Shown here: positions 37,362 through 45,670 of the stretch, one piece after another
Layout: every line of letters begins with the position of its first letter
Numbering within the stretch: position 1 is the stretch's first letter
From: Bacillus sp. CHD6a
GTDB taxonomy: Bacteria > Bacillota > Bacilli > Bacillales > Bacillaceae_I
Direction: 5' to 3'
Assembly: GCF_001293645.1 (NCBI RefSeq)
Contig: NZ_LBMD01000006.1
Location: 124,001-188,000, forward strand
Length of the DNA: 64,000 nt
The notes under the pieces: generated by a model
What the model saw: only the letters and a program-made list of their open reading frames with translations
What the model was told of the DNA's origin: nothing
The model's database searches: none
Made by a program: the position numbers and the translations under genes

Positions 37362-37452
37362 GGACAGTAAATGCCTCACTTTCGCTCGTATTCTTAAATT
37401 TTGGACAGTATTTCCCTTCGAACGGACAGTAAATGGGTACTTTCCGACAGTA
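37362..37452. repeat. Array of GGACAGTA motifs at about 21-bp spacing
   Basis: GGACAGTA occurs at 37362, 37403 and 37424, and CGACAGTA at 37445. Spacings are 41, 21 and 21 bases, as if one of five phased units had decayed. Each full unit continues as AAATG or TTTCC. No gene lies in 37230-37700. Confidence 0.6.
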
Positions 37453-37478
37453 AGCTAAATTAAAATGTTTATACAAAT

Positions 37479-37617
37479 TCCCCCTCTCAACTGAAGTGCA
37501 GGGTGGTCGACTCCTGCGGGGGATAACGGTAGCTTGAGACCCCGCAACGCAGTGAGGAGGCTCAAACACCGTCCCGCGGAAAGCGACCACCCGGAACGAA
37601 AGGAGACAGGGGGTTTA
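37479..37617 (+). repeat. Dispersed folded repeat between thrS and infC
   Basis: GGGTGGTCG (37501-37509) and CGACCACCC (37584-37592) pair, and CCCCCTCTC pairs with GAGACAGGGGG outside them. The interior is GATAACGGTAGCTTGAGACC with CTCAAACACCGTC. The end sequences again differ from other copies but stay complementary. Confidence 0.8.
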
Positions 37618-37706
37618 ACGCAAACGCCGACCTCGAGAAAAAAACTATTGCACAAACGCAATATATCTGATATCATTTAAAACGTTGTTTCATTTGATAC
37701 GAAATC

Positions 37707-37736
37707 TTGACAATCAATCATCATTAATGATATATT
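37707..37736 (+). promoter_or_regulatory. infC-rpmI-rplT promoter
   Basis: TTGACA followed after 18 bases by TATATT, about 225 bases upstream of infC. Confidence 0.65.
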
Positions 37737-37744
37737 ATACAAGG

Positions 37745-37900
37745 TCAAATTGAATACTTGTTTGAGGACAAGAAGAAGCACCCGCTTCTCACCTGATTGA
37801 CGCATCTGATGCAGTTGGCAGGTTTTACGAGAAAGATTTTATCTTTTACTTATGTAATCGTAAAGTGTGGGTGTATGTGTACATCCACACTTTTTTGTTT
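37745..37900 (+). promoter_or_regulatory. L20-type leader with terminator
   Basis: The position matches the B. subtilis infC leader, which ribosomal protein L20 binds to promote termination. A strong intrinsic terminator is present: AAGTGTGG pairs with CCACACTT, followed by TTTT at 37863-37896. It stops transcription before infC unless antitermination occurs. The L20-binding fold itself was not verified. Confidence 0.7.
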
Positions 37901-37961
37901 GTACAAAAGAGTAAATTGTTCGTCAAACGGTGTTCGGAATAAACCTTGGAGGTGGCTAATT

Positions 37962-38477
37962 ATTAGCAAGGACATGATGGTAAACGATGGCATTCGTGCC
38001 CGTGAAGTACGTCTAATCGGTCAAAATGGAGACCAGCTAGGAATCAAGTCAAAAGTCGAAGCGCTAGAAATAGCAGCACGTGCTAACCTTGACTTAGTAA
38101 TGGTTGCGCCTAATGCGAAACCTCCTGTATGCCGAATCATGGACTACGGAAAGTTCCGTTTCGAGCAACAGAAGAAAGAAAAAGAAGCGCGTAAAAACCA
38201 AAAAGTAATCAGCTTAAAGGAAGTTCGTTTAAGCCCTACAATTGATGAGCATGACTTCAACACGAAGCTTCGCAATGCAATCAAATTCCTTGAAAAAGGA
38301 GACAAAGTAAAAGCATCGATCCGATTCAAAGGACGTGCAATTACACATAAAGAAATCGGTCAGCGTGTGCTAGATCGTTTCTCTGCTGCATGTGCAGAAG
38401 TATCAACAGTTGAGTCCCATCCTAAAATGGATGGACGTAGCATGTTCTTAATTTTGGCACCTAAAAACGAAAAGTAA
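37962..38477 (+). CDS. infC: Translation initiation factor IF-3 (AUU start)
   Basis: IF-3 binds the 30S subunit, prevents 50S joining and rejects non-canonical start codons. The 171-residue protein begins at ATT 37962: GGAGG lies 9 bases upstream and the next residues [17 protein letters not shown] align with the B. subtilis N-terminus (MISKDFIINEQIRAREVR). The AUU start underlies known autoregulation, because IF-3 discriminates against it. N-domain, linker ([13 protein letters not shown]) and C-domain ([20 protein letters not shown]-like region) are intact. ATG or TTG starts upstream would add unrelated residues. Confidence 0.95.
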   Translation: MSKDMMVNDGIRAREVRLIGQNGDQLGIKSKVEALEIAARANLDLVMVAPNAKPPVCRIMDYGKFRFEQQKKEKEARKNQKVISLKEVRLSPTIDEHDFNTKLRNAIKFLEKGDKVKASIRFKGRAITHKEIGQRVLDRFSAACAEVSTVESHPKMDGRSMFLILAPKNEK

Positions 38478-38498
38478 TTCATATGAGGAGGAACTCCA

Positions 38499-38699
38499 AT
38501 GCCTAAAATGAAAACTCATCGCGGATCAGCGAAAAGATTCAAGAAAACTGGATCTGGTAGCTTAAAGCGTTCTCACGCATACACAAGTCACTTATTCGCT
38601 AACAAGTCTCAAAAGCAAAAGCGTAAATTGCGTAAATCAGCTATGGTCAGCAAAGGTGATTTCAAACGCATCCGTCACATGTTAGACAACTTAAGATAA
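38499..38699 (+). CDS. rpmI: Ribosomal protein bL35
   Basis: The 66-residue 50S subunit protein starts with the family signature [20 protein letters not shown]. It is very basic and lies between infC and rplT. GAGGAGGAA is upstream. It is co-transcribed with infC and subject to the same L20 feedback. Confidence 0.98.
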   Translation: MPKMKTHRGSAKRFKKTGSGSLKRSHAYTSHLFANKSQKQKRKLRKSAMVSKGDFKRIRHMLDNLR

Positions 38700-38723
38700 T
38701 ATTTTTTATAGGAGGTATTCATA

Positions 38724-39083
38724 ATGCCAAGAGTTAAAGGCGGTACAGTAACACGCCAACGTCGTAAAAAAGTCATTAAATTAGCCAAAGGTTATTACGG
38801 TTCTAAACACACTTTATATAAAGTAGCTAACCAACAAGTAATGAAATCCCTAATGTACGCTTATCGCGATCGTCGCCAGAAGAAGCGCGACTTCCGTAAG
38901 CTTTGGATCGCTCGTATCAACGCAGCGGCTCGCATGAACGGTCTTTCTTACAGCCGTCTAATGCACGGTTTGAAAGTAGCTGGAATCGAAGTAAACCGCA
39001 AAATGTTAGCTGAGCTAGCAGTTAGCGACGAAAAAGCATTTGCTGAATTGGCAACTGCTGCGAAAGACAGCTTAAATAAATAA
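38724..39083 (+). CDS. rplT: Ribosomal protein bL20
   Basis: The 119-residue basic protein binds 23S rRNA early in 50S assembly and in Bacillus represses its own operon through the leader. It starts [16 protein letters not shown] and carries the globular domain motif [27 protein letters not shown] precedes the ATG. It ends the infC operon at a strong terminator. Confidence 0.98.
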   Translation: MPRVKGGTVTRQRRKKVIKLAKGYYGSKHTLYKVANQQVMKSLMYAYRDRRQKKRDFRKLWIARINAAARMNGLSYSRLMHGLKVAGIEVNRKMLAELAVSDEKAFAELATAAKDSLNK

Positions 39084-39093
39084 TTACCTAAAC

Positions 39094-39126
39094 AAAAGAG
39101 GCTATCATTTGGTAGCCTCTTTTGTG
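39094..39126 (+). terminator. Terminator of the infC operon
   Basis: CAAAAGAGGCTA pairs with TAGCCTCTTTTG. Confidence 0.9.
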
Positions 39127-39205
39127 TTTTGATAGAATATTGTTGAGACTGAGAGTGAAGTCAGTCTACAAAATGTGTGCACACATTCGAACGTCGGAGG
39201 ATATG

Positions 39206-39469
39206 ATGGAAGTACTAGTCGGTTATTATATCTTTATAAACATTGTAGGCTTCATTATTATGAAAGTAGATAAACAAAGGGCCATAGAGCATCGCTGGAG
39301 AGTGCCAGAATTACACCTGTGGGGAATTGCGCTGCTAGGTGGAGCGCTTGGTGCCTGGATGGGGATGCAAACCTACCGTCATAAAACAAAGCGCCTGTTA
39401 TTTCGGATAGGTCTTCCATTCCTAACGTTTTTACATATCGGGTTTTGGGGGTATTTTCTCACAGGTTGA
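39206..39469 (+). CDS. ysdA: DUF1294 membrane protein (YsdA-like)
   Basis: The 87-residue protein has two to three membrane helices (about 3-20, 40-58 and 68-85) and the DUF1294 pattern MKVDKQRAIEHRWRVPE then LHLWGIALLGGALGAW. The function is unknown. CGGAGG gives the right spacing to ATG 39206, so the 28-codon extension is rejected. Downstream of rplT, as in B. subtilis. Confidence 0.85.
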   Translation: MEVLVGYYIFINIVGFIIMKVDKQRAIEHRWRVPELHLWGIALLGGALGAWMGMQTYRHKTKRLLFRIGLPFLTFLHIGFWGYFLTG

Positions 39470-39531
39470 TAAGTTAACATAATTTATTGATAGTTGAATA
39501 AGCTTTATTAAAAACTAGGAGGCAAGCCAAA

Positions 39532-40119
39532 ATGGACGAAAAAATGAACGTACTCTTTGTCGTTATTGAAAGTCACTGGTGGCTGGCTTCTCTTGGTTTT
39601 ATTCTTTTTCATATATTAAGACAAGTTTTATTTATTCCGGTGGTTATCATCTGCATTGCAGGAGGAGCCCTCTTTGGTGGAATAATCGGCAGCATTTATT
39701 CTGTCGCAGGCTTAACGTTATCCAGCTTATTTTTCTACTTTTTATATCAACAGCTTCCCGGCATATTTGGGAAGATCTTAAAAATGAAAGAAAGGCTGTT
39801 TGGCAACCATGCAAACTTTTCGGTTGGACAGATCACTGTCATGCGTCTTGTTCCCTTCATCCACTTCCACTTACTCTCTCTTTGCTTGATTGAAACGACA
39901 AAAACCTTCTCAAACTATGCAAAAGCTTCTCTCCTGACTAATATTCCTCTCGCAATTATCTATACCGTCTTTGGACAATTTATTACGGAATTTTCCCCAA
40001 CTGCTATGGTTGCAGTGCTTGTGGGGCTCTTGATCCTGATGCTTGTAATGAGACAAAAAGTCGTCGTGATGAAATGGGAACAATTCTTTCATAAAGAAAA
40101 GCAATATAAAAGAGGATAA
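39532..40119 (+). CDS. TVP38/TMEM64 (SNARE-associated) family membrane protein
   Basis: The 195-residue protein has about six hydrophobic segments. The central half shows the DedA/TVP38 layout: a Gly-rich GGALFGGIIGSIYSVAG re-entrant region (about 44-60) and an RLVPFIHFHLLSL segment (about 103-115). The usual GR motif is weak (VMRLVPF), so this is a divergent member. Some family members flip lipids such as undecaprenyl phosphate. The role here is unknown. AGGAGG lies 12 bases upstream. It is convergent with ysdB across a shared terminator. Confidence 0.7.
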   Translation: MDEKMNVLFVVIESHWWLASLGFILFHILRQVLFIPVVIICIAGGALFGGIIGSIYSVAGLTLSSLFFYFLYQQLPGIFGKILKMKERLFGNHANFSVGQITVMRLVPFIHFHLLSLCLIETTKTFSNYAKASLLTNIPLAIIYTVFGQFITEFSPTAMVAVLVGLLILMLVMRQKVVVMKWEQFFHKEKQYKRG

Positions 40120-40143
40120 CGCATAACAGCGTTATCCTCTTTC
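40110..40143. terminator. Bidirectional terminator
   Basis: AAAGAGGATAACG pairs with CGTTATCCTCTTT, with A and T flanks on both sides, between convergent genes. Confidence 0.88.
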
Positions 40144-40524
40144 ATCTTTTAAAAACTCTTTAATGGGACTTTTCCAATCAATCAAAGCATCTGGATATTG
40201 CTTTCGAACCTCTTTTTGAATAAATTCAAAGTCATGCTTTTTCAACCCTTGCAACTTTTCAGGATTCTTTGGCCAGATGAAAATGGAGATGACCTCAAAC
40301 GCTCTGTCTGTAGTCCCCAAATATTTTTCCCCTTCAAACATGACTCCTTTGTAGGTCAGGAGAAAATTCTTCCTTACATTGCTCTTTTGATCAAGAAGAT
40401 AGAAGTTCTTCTGTTCATGCGCAATCTCAAGCTTCCTTTTAGGATTCAAGAGGTACTTAAAAATGGAATAAATAATAAAAGCAAAAAGTGCAAGTAAAGC
40501 AAGACGAATGAGAATCATAAACAT
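40132..40524 (-). CDS. ysdB: Sigma-W regulated protein YsdB
   Basis: The 131-residue protein has one N-terminal membrane anchor (ILIRLALLALFAFIIYSIF) and a conserved cytoplasmic domain (NFYLLDQKSNVRKNFLLTYKG and RKQYPDALIDWKSPI). It starts at ATG 40524 behind AAGGAG, 8 bases away. The 29-codon extension is rejected. In B. subtilis ysdB is a member of the cell-envelope-stress sigma-W regulon, and a matching promoter is present here. Molecular function unknown. Confidence 0.88.
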   Translation of the reverse strand: MFMILIRLALLALFAFIIYSIFKYLLNPKRKLEIAHEQKNFYLLDQKSNVRKNFLLTYKGVMFEGEKYLGTTDRAFEVISIFIWPKNPEKLQGLKKHDFEFIQKEVRKQYPDALIDWKSPIKEFLKDERG

Positions 40525-40573
40525 ATTTGCTACTCCTTCGCAAAAATACAGTTTTATTATAAAATACCTTATA

Positions 40574-40600
40574 TACGTGTTTAGGTATGAAAAGGTTTCA
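40574..40600 (-). promoter_or_regulatory. Sigma-W type promoter of ysdB
   Basis: On the minus strand TGAAAC and CGTATA are separated by 17 bases, the sigma-W consensus pair. Confidence 0.75.
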
Positions 40601-40635
40601 TTTTTTATCAAACTTTTAAAAAGAAGGGGATTTTT

Positions 40636-41127
40636 TTGAATTTACAACGTCTATATGACATGCAACGTGAGTTGGATGCAAAAATTGAATTACAACATGA
40701 GTTAAAAAAAGAAGATTTGGTTGATGAGAAGATATTGGCTTTGCTTGTAGAGTTAGGTGAATTGGCCAATGAAACTCGTTGCTTTAAATTTTGGAGCGTG
40801 AAGCCTCCTGCTGAACGCGCAGTAATACTAGAAGAATATGTGGACGGAGTGCATTTTATCTTATCCCTTGGGCTTACGTTTGGATATGACGGTTCGGAAA
40901 CTTCTAGAGGACTTGCGGAAGAAGCAGCCTCGCTAACTGAGCAATTTAACAGAGTTTATCAGCTGGTTTCTACTTTTAAAGACAATCTGTTCGAAGAAAA
41001 TTACTTTTTATTACTGGATTCCTATACACAATTAGGTGAAATGCTTGGCTTTGAATGGGCCGAAGTGGAGCAGGCTTACTTGGAAAAAAATCAGATCAAT
41101 CATGAAAGGCAACAGCAAGGCTACTAA
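40636..41127 (+). CDS. Dimeric dUTP diphosphatase-like protein
   Basis: The 163-residue all-alpha protein of the dUTPase_2/MazG-like NTP pyrophosphatase group hydrolyses dUTP to dUMP, protecting DNA from uracil. The metal-binding motif pattern is present: ELGELANETRCFKFW (about 37-51, ExxE) and EEYVDGVHFILSLGL (about 66-80, ExxxD). It starts at TTG 40636 behind AGAAGGGGA. It lies between ysdB and ysdC, an insertion relative to B. subtilis. Confidence 0.85.
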   Translation: MNLQRLYDMQRELDAKIELQHELKKEDLVDEKILALLVELGELANETRCFKFWSVKPPAERAVILEEYVDGVHFILSLGLTFGYDGSETSRGLAEEAASLTEQFNRVYQLVSTFKDNLFEENYFLLLDSYTQLGEMLGFEWAEVEQAYLEKNQINHERQQQGY

Positions 41128-41132
41128 TCCTT

Positions 41133-41161
41133 TTTACATTAGTAAGAGTTTTCTGTATAAT
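41133..41161 (+). promoter_or_regulatory. ysdC promoter
   Basis: TTTACA and TATAAT are spaced by exactly 17 bases, about 40 bases before the start. Confidence 0.75.
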
Positions 41162-41199
41162 AATTGTTGGATTGATATTTATTAAGGGGGTCGAAATAC

Positions 41200-42285
41200 A
41201 TGACAAAGCTAGATGAAACATTAACAATGTTAAAAGATCTAACAGATGCCAAGGGTATTCCCGGCAATGAAAAAGAACCACGCGACGTAATGAAAAAATA
41301 CATAACACCATTCGCTGATGAAGTATTCACAGACGGACTGGGAAGCTTAATTGCTAAAAAAGTAGGGAAAGCAGACGGACCAAAAGTAATGGTTGCTGGT
41401 CACTTGGACGAAGTGGGCTTCATGATTACACATATTGATGACCGCGGATTTCTTCGCTTCCAAACAGTCGGCGGCTGGTGGTCCCAAGTTATGCTGGCAC
41501 AACGCGTAACTATCGTAACTTCTAAAGGTGACGTAACAGGGGTAATCGGTTCTAAACCACCGCATATACTGCCTCCTGAAGCACGCAAAAAGCCGGTAGA
41601 CATTAAGGACATGTTCATCGACATCGGTGCATCCAGCCGTGAAGAAGCACAAGAATGGGGAGTACGCCCTGGCGACCAGGTTGTTCCTTACTTTGAATTC
41701 ACGGTCATGAACAACGAAAAAATGCTTCTGGCAAAAGCTTGGGATAACCGTATCGGTTGTGCCATCGCCATTGACGTGATGAAGCAGTTAAAAGACGCCG
41801 ATCATCCAAACGTAGTGTACGGAGTAGGTACAGTTCAAGAGGAAGTGGGATTGCGTGGTGCGAAAACTTCCGCAAACCTGATCCAACCCGACATCGGATT
41901 CGGTGTGGACGTAGGAATCGCTGGAGATACTCCTGGGGTTACCGAAAAAGAAGCTCTAAGCAAAATGGGGAAAGGCCCGCAAATCATTCTATATGATGCA
42001 TCTATGGTCTCCCACAAGGGATTACGTGACTTTGTAACAGGTGTAGCTGACGAAATGGAAATTCCATATCAATTCGACTCTGTTGCAGGAGGCGGAACAG
42101 ATTCCGGTGCCATCCACCTGACAGCTCGTGGTGTACCTGCTCTTTCCATCACAATCGCAACACGCTACATCCACTCTCACGCAGCAATGTTGCACCGAGA
42201 CGACTATGAGAATGCGGTGAAGTTGATCGCGGAAGTTATTAAGAAGTTAGATGCTGATACAGTAAGCAGATTGACGTTTGATTGA
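41200..42285 (+). CDS. ysdC: M42 family metallopeptidase
   Basis: The 361-residue cytosolic dinuclear metal peptidase of the glutamyl aminopeptidase/TET (M42) family probably trims peptides. Metal ligands and catalytic residues are visible: His68 and Asp70 in GHLDEVGF, Asp in AWDNRIGCA (about 182), the catalytic Glu pair in [10 protein letters not shown] (about 213-214), Asp in [12 protein letters not shown], and His in YIHSHAA (about 325). Despite the historic endoglucanase label for relatives, peptidase activity is the better expectation. It has its own promoter and terminator. Confidence 0.93.
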   Translation: MTKLDETLTMLKDLTDAKGIPGNEKEPRDVMKKYITPFADEVFTDGLGSLIAKKVGKADGPKVMVAGHLDEVGFMITHIDDRGFLRFQTVGGWWSQVMLAQRVTIVTSKGDVTGVIGSKPPHILPPEARKKPVDIKDMFIDIGASSREEAQEWGVRPGDQVVPYFEFTVMNNEKMLLAKAWDNRIGCAIAIDVMKQLKDADHPNVVYGVGTVQEEVGLRGAKTSANLIQPDIGFGVDVGIAGDTPGVTEKEALSKMGKGPQIILYDASMVSHKGLRDFVTGVADEMEIPYQFDSVAGGGTDSGAIHLTARGVPALSITIATRYIHSHAAMLHRDDYENAVKLIAEVIKKLDADTVSRLTFD

Positions 42286-42308
42286 TCGTTTTTTTGTTTG
42301 ATATGCCC

Positions 42309-42339
42309 TGCCGCTCACGTTTTGTGGGCGGCTTTTCTT
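42309..42339 (+). terminator. Terminator after ysdC
   Basis: TGCCGCTCAC pairs with GTGGGCGGC (wobbles) around GTTTT, followed by TTTTC. Confidence 0.7.
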
Positions 42340-42346
42340 GTTAAGG

Positions 42347-43050
42347 CACTGAGAAGGAGAATGAAGACCTCTGTTAGGTGGAAGAGAGGTCCTCAATGCC
42401 CGTTTGGAGAGAGAATGGAGCGGAATGGGTGTAGAGGAGGCGTCTCTTTGCCCGATTGAAGGGAAAATGGAGTTGAACGGTAGTAGAGAAGGTGTCTCTC
42501 CGCCCGTTTGAAGAAAAAATGAAGCGGAAAGGAAGTAGAGAAGGCGTCTCTCCGCTCGTTCGAAGAAAAATGGGTGCGGAAAGGAAGTAGAGAAGGCGTC
42601 TCTCCGACCGTTAGAAGGAAAAATGGAGCGGAACGGTAGTAGAGAAGGTGTCTCTCCGCCCGTTAGAAGAAAAATTGGAGCGGAACGGTAGTAGAGAAGG
42701 CGTCTCTCCGCCCGTTAGAAGGAAAAATGGAGCGGAACGGTAGTAGAGAAGGTGTCTCTCCGCCCGTTTGAAGAAAAAATGAAGCGGAAAGGAAGTAGAG
42801 AAGGTGTCTCTCTGCCCGTTTGAAGAAAAAATGAAGCGGAAAGGAAGCACAGAAGGCGTCTCTCCGCCCGTTAGAAGAAAAATTGGATCGGAACGGTAGC
42901 AGAGAAGACGTCTCTCCGCCCGTTAGAAGAAAAATTGGATCGGAACGGTAGTAGAGAAGGAGTCTCTCCGCCCATTTGAAGAGAAAATGAAGGGGAACGG
43001 TAGCAGAGAAGACGTCTCTCAAACCACTAGAAAAAATAGGAGCAAAACAG
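42347..43050. repeat. 52-bp tandem repeat array 1
   Basis: About 13 units follow each other with an exact 52-bp period. CCCG anchors fall at 42399, 42451, 42503 and so on to 42971. Each unit has GCGGAACGGTAGTAGAGA followed by AGGYGTCTCTCCGCCCG, then a short purine-rich stretch (GAAGAAAAATGG). AGAGA and TCTCT can pair within each unit. Edge units are more divergent than central ones. No gene is present, and minus-strand frames here only reflect the repeat. The same 28-bp core builds array 2. Confidence 0.92.
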
Positions 43051-43065
43051 CTTACAAAATAAAAA

Positions 43066-43089
43066 ACAGCTCCTCAAAGGAGCTGTCTT
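43066..43089 (-). terminator. Terminator of sspI
   Basis: On the minus strand ACAGCTCC pairs with GGAGCTGT and is followed by TTTTTTATTTTG. Confidence 0.8.
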
Positions 43090-43098
43090 AATCCAATA

Positions 43099-43305
43099 CT
43101 ATTTCAATCCATCCTCTAAAGTTGAGAGCATTTCAGCTTTGTCCTGCTCAGAAGAATTCTCCCAAATCACTTCAAACAATACGCCTAAACCTGGAAGCAT
43201 TTTTTCTTCGCCTTTATTGATGGCATCTAAGATTGTCTCTCTAAGCTGGTCTTGAGAATTTCCTTCCACATTCTGACGGATCGCATGACGTAAATTCAAA
43301 TTCAT
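43099..43305 (-). CDS. sspI: Small acid-soluble spore protein SspI
   Basis: The 68-residue minor SASP is made in the forespore. The sequence starts [16 protein letters not shown] and contains [16 protein letters not shown], typical of SspI. The ATG at 43305 is preceded by GAGGTGATAAGG. An in-frame GTG at 43314 lies within the ribosome binding site. On the minus strand CATGCTA (43347-43341) fits a sigma-G type -10 element. The -35 is less clear. It is divergent from the methyltransferase gene. Confidence 0.95.
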   Translation of the reverse strand: MNLNLRHAIRQNVEGNSQDQLRETILDAINKGEEKMLPGLGVLFEVIWENSSEQDKAEMLSTLEDGLK

Positions 43306-43422
43306 CCTTATCACCTCGTAGGGAAAATAGTATCAACACCTAGCATGTCCAATAGGTGGTTTAATTATGTGCACAAAATGCGTATAATAGCAGTATTGAG
43401 TAGCGAAAAAGGAGAAACAGTA

Positions 43423-44181
43423 TTGAAACATATAGAATCCATCAAGAATAATAAAGTGAAACAGTGGAAAAAGCTGCAGAAAAAGAAAGAACGTGAACAA
43501 TCTGGAACTTTTATCATTGAAGGATTTCATCTGGTTGAAGAGGCCTTGAAAGTGGAGAACCTTGTGGAAGAAATCATCATTTCAGAAGATCGCACCGTTC
43601 CGAATGAGTGGAATCTTAATCATGTGGAACTAATATATGCGACTCCCAATGTGTTAAAAGAAATTAGTGAAACGGAAACACCACAAGGAGTCGCAGCGAT
43701 TTGCAGAATTCCGGCACAACACACACACACTATCCAACCTAATCAAAAAATTCTTTTGCTCGATAATGTTCAAGACCCGGGAAATGTGGGCACTATGATA
43801 AGAACAGCGGACGCTGCCGGAATGGACATGGTGATTTTAGGAGAAGGATGCGCTGATCTATACAGCTCCAAAGTTATACGTTCTACGCAAGGGTCGATTT
43901 TTCACCTGCCGATAGCAAGAGGAGATCTCAAAAGCTATATACAACAATGTAAAGAGCTCAACACACCTGTTTACGGAACTTCCCTGCAAAATGGATTGCC
44001 GTTCCAACAAGTACAACCATCCCAATCTTTCGCGCTGATTCTTGGCAATGAAGGAAAAGGAATGGCCCAAGAACATCTCAATATGACAAACAAGAACCTT
44101 TTTATCCCTATCCATGGACAAAGTGAATCCTTGAATGTCGGGGTCGCAGCGGGAATTTTAATGTATTATTTACGTGGATAG
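43423..44181 (+). CDS. ysgA: TrmH/SpoU family RNA 2'-O-methyltransferase
   Basis: The 252-residue SAM-dependent ribose methyltransferase has a SpoU substrate-binding N-domain (about 15-85) and the trefoil-knot catalytic domain. Motif 1 is LLDNVQDPGNVGTMIRTADAAG (given in part), motif 2 LILGNEGKG, motif 3 LNVGVAAGILMYYL. The target is probably 23S rRNA. TTG 43423 lies 8 bases behind AAGGAG. The 26-codon extension starting at 43345 overlaps the promoter (TATAAT at 43384) and is rejected. It lies just before pheS, as in B. subtilis. Confidence 0.92.
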   Translation: MKHIESIKNNKVKQWKKLQKKKEREQSGTFIIEGFHLVEEALKVENLVEEIIISEDRTVPNEWNLNHVELIYATPNVLKEISETETPQGVAAICRIPAQHTHTIQPNQKILLLDNVQDPGNVGTMIRTADAAGMDMVILGEGCADLYSSKVIRSTQGSIFHLPIARGDLKSYIQQCKELNTPVYGTSLQNGLPFQQVQPSQSFALILGNEGKGMAQEHLNMTNKNLFIPIHGQSESLNVGVAAGILMYYLRG

Positions 44182-44183
44182 AG

Positions 44184-44212
44184 TTGCATCTGCCACATGT
44201 TTTCAATATAAT
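44184..44212 (+). promoter_or_regulatory. pheST promoter
   Basis: TTGCAT and TATAAT are spaced by exactly 17 bases, starting 2 bases past the ysgA stop. Confidence 0.78.
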
Positions 44213-44218
44213 ATAAAA

Positions 44219-44497
44219 ATAGTTACATACTGAGCAAAGCAATGAGAGAGGCAAGTAACTCATTTCAGACCTTATCAGGGAAAAGGTGCCGCAGACTGAA
44301 AGCATCTTAAAGGAAGAAAGAGTGAATATTTCACCTCTTGAGTGACACTTAGACCAGCAGGCTTAAGCGATGCTGTAAAGGTGGACCGGTTAGATAGCCG
44401 TTATCTGGAACAGAGCGAACAAAGAGTAATTTTGTCTTTGTTAACTAGGGTGGTACCGCGAATATCTCGTCCCTTTTTGAGGGGCGAGTTTTTTTGT
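44219..44497 (+). promoter_or_regulatory. T-box leader of pheST (specifier TTC, Phe)
   Basis: Specifier TTC at 44330-44332 is followed by ACCTCT. The canonical T-box AACTAGGGTGGTACCGCG lies at 44443-44460. The terminator CTCGTCCCTTTTTGAGGGGCGAG, written as CTCGTCCC with GGGGCGAG and a T7 run, ends near 44497. Uncharged tRNA-Phe would favour read-through. Confidence 0.95.
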
Positions 44498-44522
44498 TTA
44501 TTTTTAGGCACTGTTTAACCCC

Positions 44523-44574
44523 ACTGTTGATTTCCGCACTGGGCTTCGCTTTCGCCCTGTGCTCCAATCAACAA
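44523..44574 (-). repeat. Minimal copy of the dispersed repeat (reverse, ends only)
   Basis: GTTGATTTCCGCAC and GTGCTCCAATCAAC arms flank only GGGC-TTCGCTTTC-GCCC, about 52 bp in all. The whole middle of the repeat is gone, leaving a near-perfect hairpin between the T-box terminator and pheS. Confidence 0.8.
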
Positions 44575-44621
44575 CTGGAAATTTACAACCTTACTCAAAA
44601 TTGAACCAAGGAGGAATAGAT

Positions 44622-45656
44622 GTGGAACAACGATTGAAGGAATTAGAAACACTTGCTATTGAGCAAGTAGAACAAGCACAAGACTTAAAAGCACTAAATG
44701 AAGTCCGTGTGGCGTACCTAGGAAAAAAAGGTCCTATCACGGAAATTTTAAAAGGAATGGGTAAGCTTTCAGCAGAAGAGCGTCCAAAAATGGGAGCGCT
44801 GGCTAACGTCGTTCGTGGAAATGTGTCTGAGAAAATTGAAGCAAAGCAGGCTGAACTTGAGAAGGCAGAAGTAGCGAAAAAGCTTTCATCTGAAACAATT
44901 GATGTAACGTTACCTGGCCGTCCGGCACCAACAGGAAATCCGCACCCATTAACAAAAGTTATCGAAGAGATCGAAGACCTGTTCCTTGGAATGGGCTATA
45001 CAATTACAGAAGGACCGGAAGTCGAAACGGACTACTACAACTTTGAAGCATTAAACTTGCCGAAGGATCACCCTGCCCGAGATATGCAGGATTCTTTCTA
45101 TATTACAGATGAAGTACTTTTAAGAACACAAACTTCCCCTGTTCAAGCAAGAACGATGGAAGCGAACAAGGAAAAGGGACCTATTAAAATTATCTGTCCT
45201 GGTAAAGTGTATCGCCGTGATGATGATGATGCGACTCACTCCCACCAATTCACCCAAATTGAAGGACTTGTGATTGACGAGAACATCAGCATGAGCGACC
45301 TTAAGGGAACGCTTGAAACGTTTGCGAAAAAGATGTTCGGCGAAGACCGAGAAATCCGTCTGCGTCCTAGCTTCTTCCCTTTCACAGAGCCGTCTGTTGA
45401 GATTGACGTAACATGTGCGAAATGTGGAGGCAAAGGCTGCAGCATGTGTAAAGGAACTGGATGGATTGAAATTCTTGGAGCTGGTATGGTTCATCCACGT
45501 GTCCTTGAAATGTCTGGTTATGATCCGAAAAAATATCAAGGATTTGCTTTTGGAATGGGACCTGAGCGTATTGCGATGCTTCGTTACGGCATTGACGATA
45601 TCCGCCATTTCTACACAAACGATCAACGTTTCGTGAAGCAATTCAATCGAGTTTAA
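44622..45656 (+). CDS. pheS: Phenylalanyl-tRNA synthetase alpha subunit
   Basis: Catalytic subunit of the (alpha-beta)2 enzyme charging tRNA-Phe. From GTG 44622 (AAGGAGG 7 bases upstream) it has 344 residues, the B. subtilis length. The extension starting at 44559 runs back into the repeat and is rejected. An N-terminal coiled coil (about 1-85) precedes the class II core with motif 1 ([17 protein letters not shown]), motif 2 ([17 protein letters not shown]) and motif 3 ([14 protein letters not shown]). It is 14 bp from pheT. Confidence 0.98.
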   Translation: MEQRLKELETLAIEQVEQAQDLKALNEVRVAYLGKKGPITEILKGMGKLSAEERPKMGALANVVRGNVSEKIEAKQAELEKAEVAKKLSSETIDVTLPGRPAPTGNPHPLTKVIEEIEDLFLGMGYTITEGPEVETDYYNFEALNLPKDHPARDMQDSFYITDEVLLRTQTSPVQARTMEANKEKGPIKIICPGKVYRRDDDDATHSHQFTQIEGLVIDENISMSDLKGTLETFAKKMFGEDREIRLRPSFFPFTEPSVEIDVTCAKCGGKGCSMCKGTGWIEILGAGMVHPRVLEMSGYDPKKYQGFAFGMGPERIAMLRYGIDDIRHFYTNDQRFVKQFNRV

Positions 45657-45670
45657 GAGGAGGGGAAACC

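Noticed and set aside
37797-37961. N-terminal extension of infC
   Set aside because: It covers the leader terminator and aligns with no IF-3. The AUU at 37962 has the ribosome binding site.
42611-43022. Minus-strand frames rich in LFKRAERHLLYY-like repeats
   Set aside because: They arise from tandem array 1. 52 is not a multiple of 3, so each frame cycles every three units, and there are no initiation signals.
44559-44621. N-terminal extension of pheS
   Set aside because: It starts in the ends-only repeat. GTG 44622 has AAGGAGG at the right distance and gives the family length.
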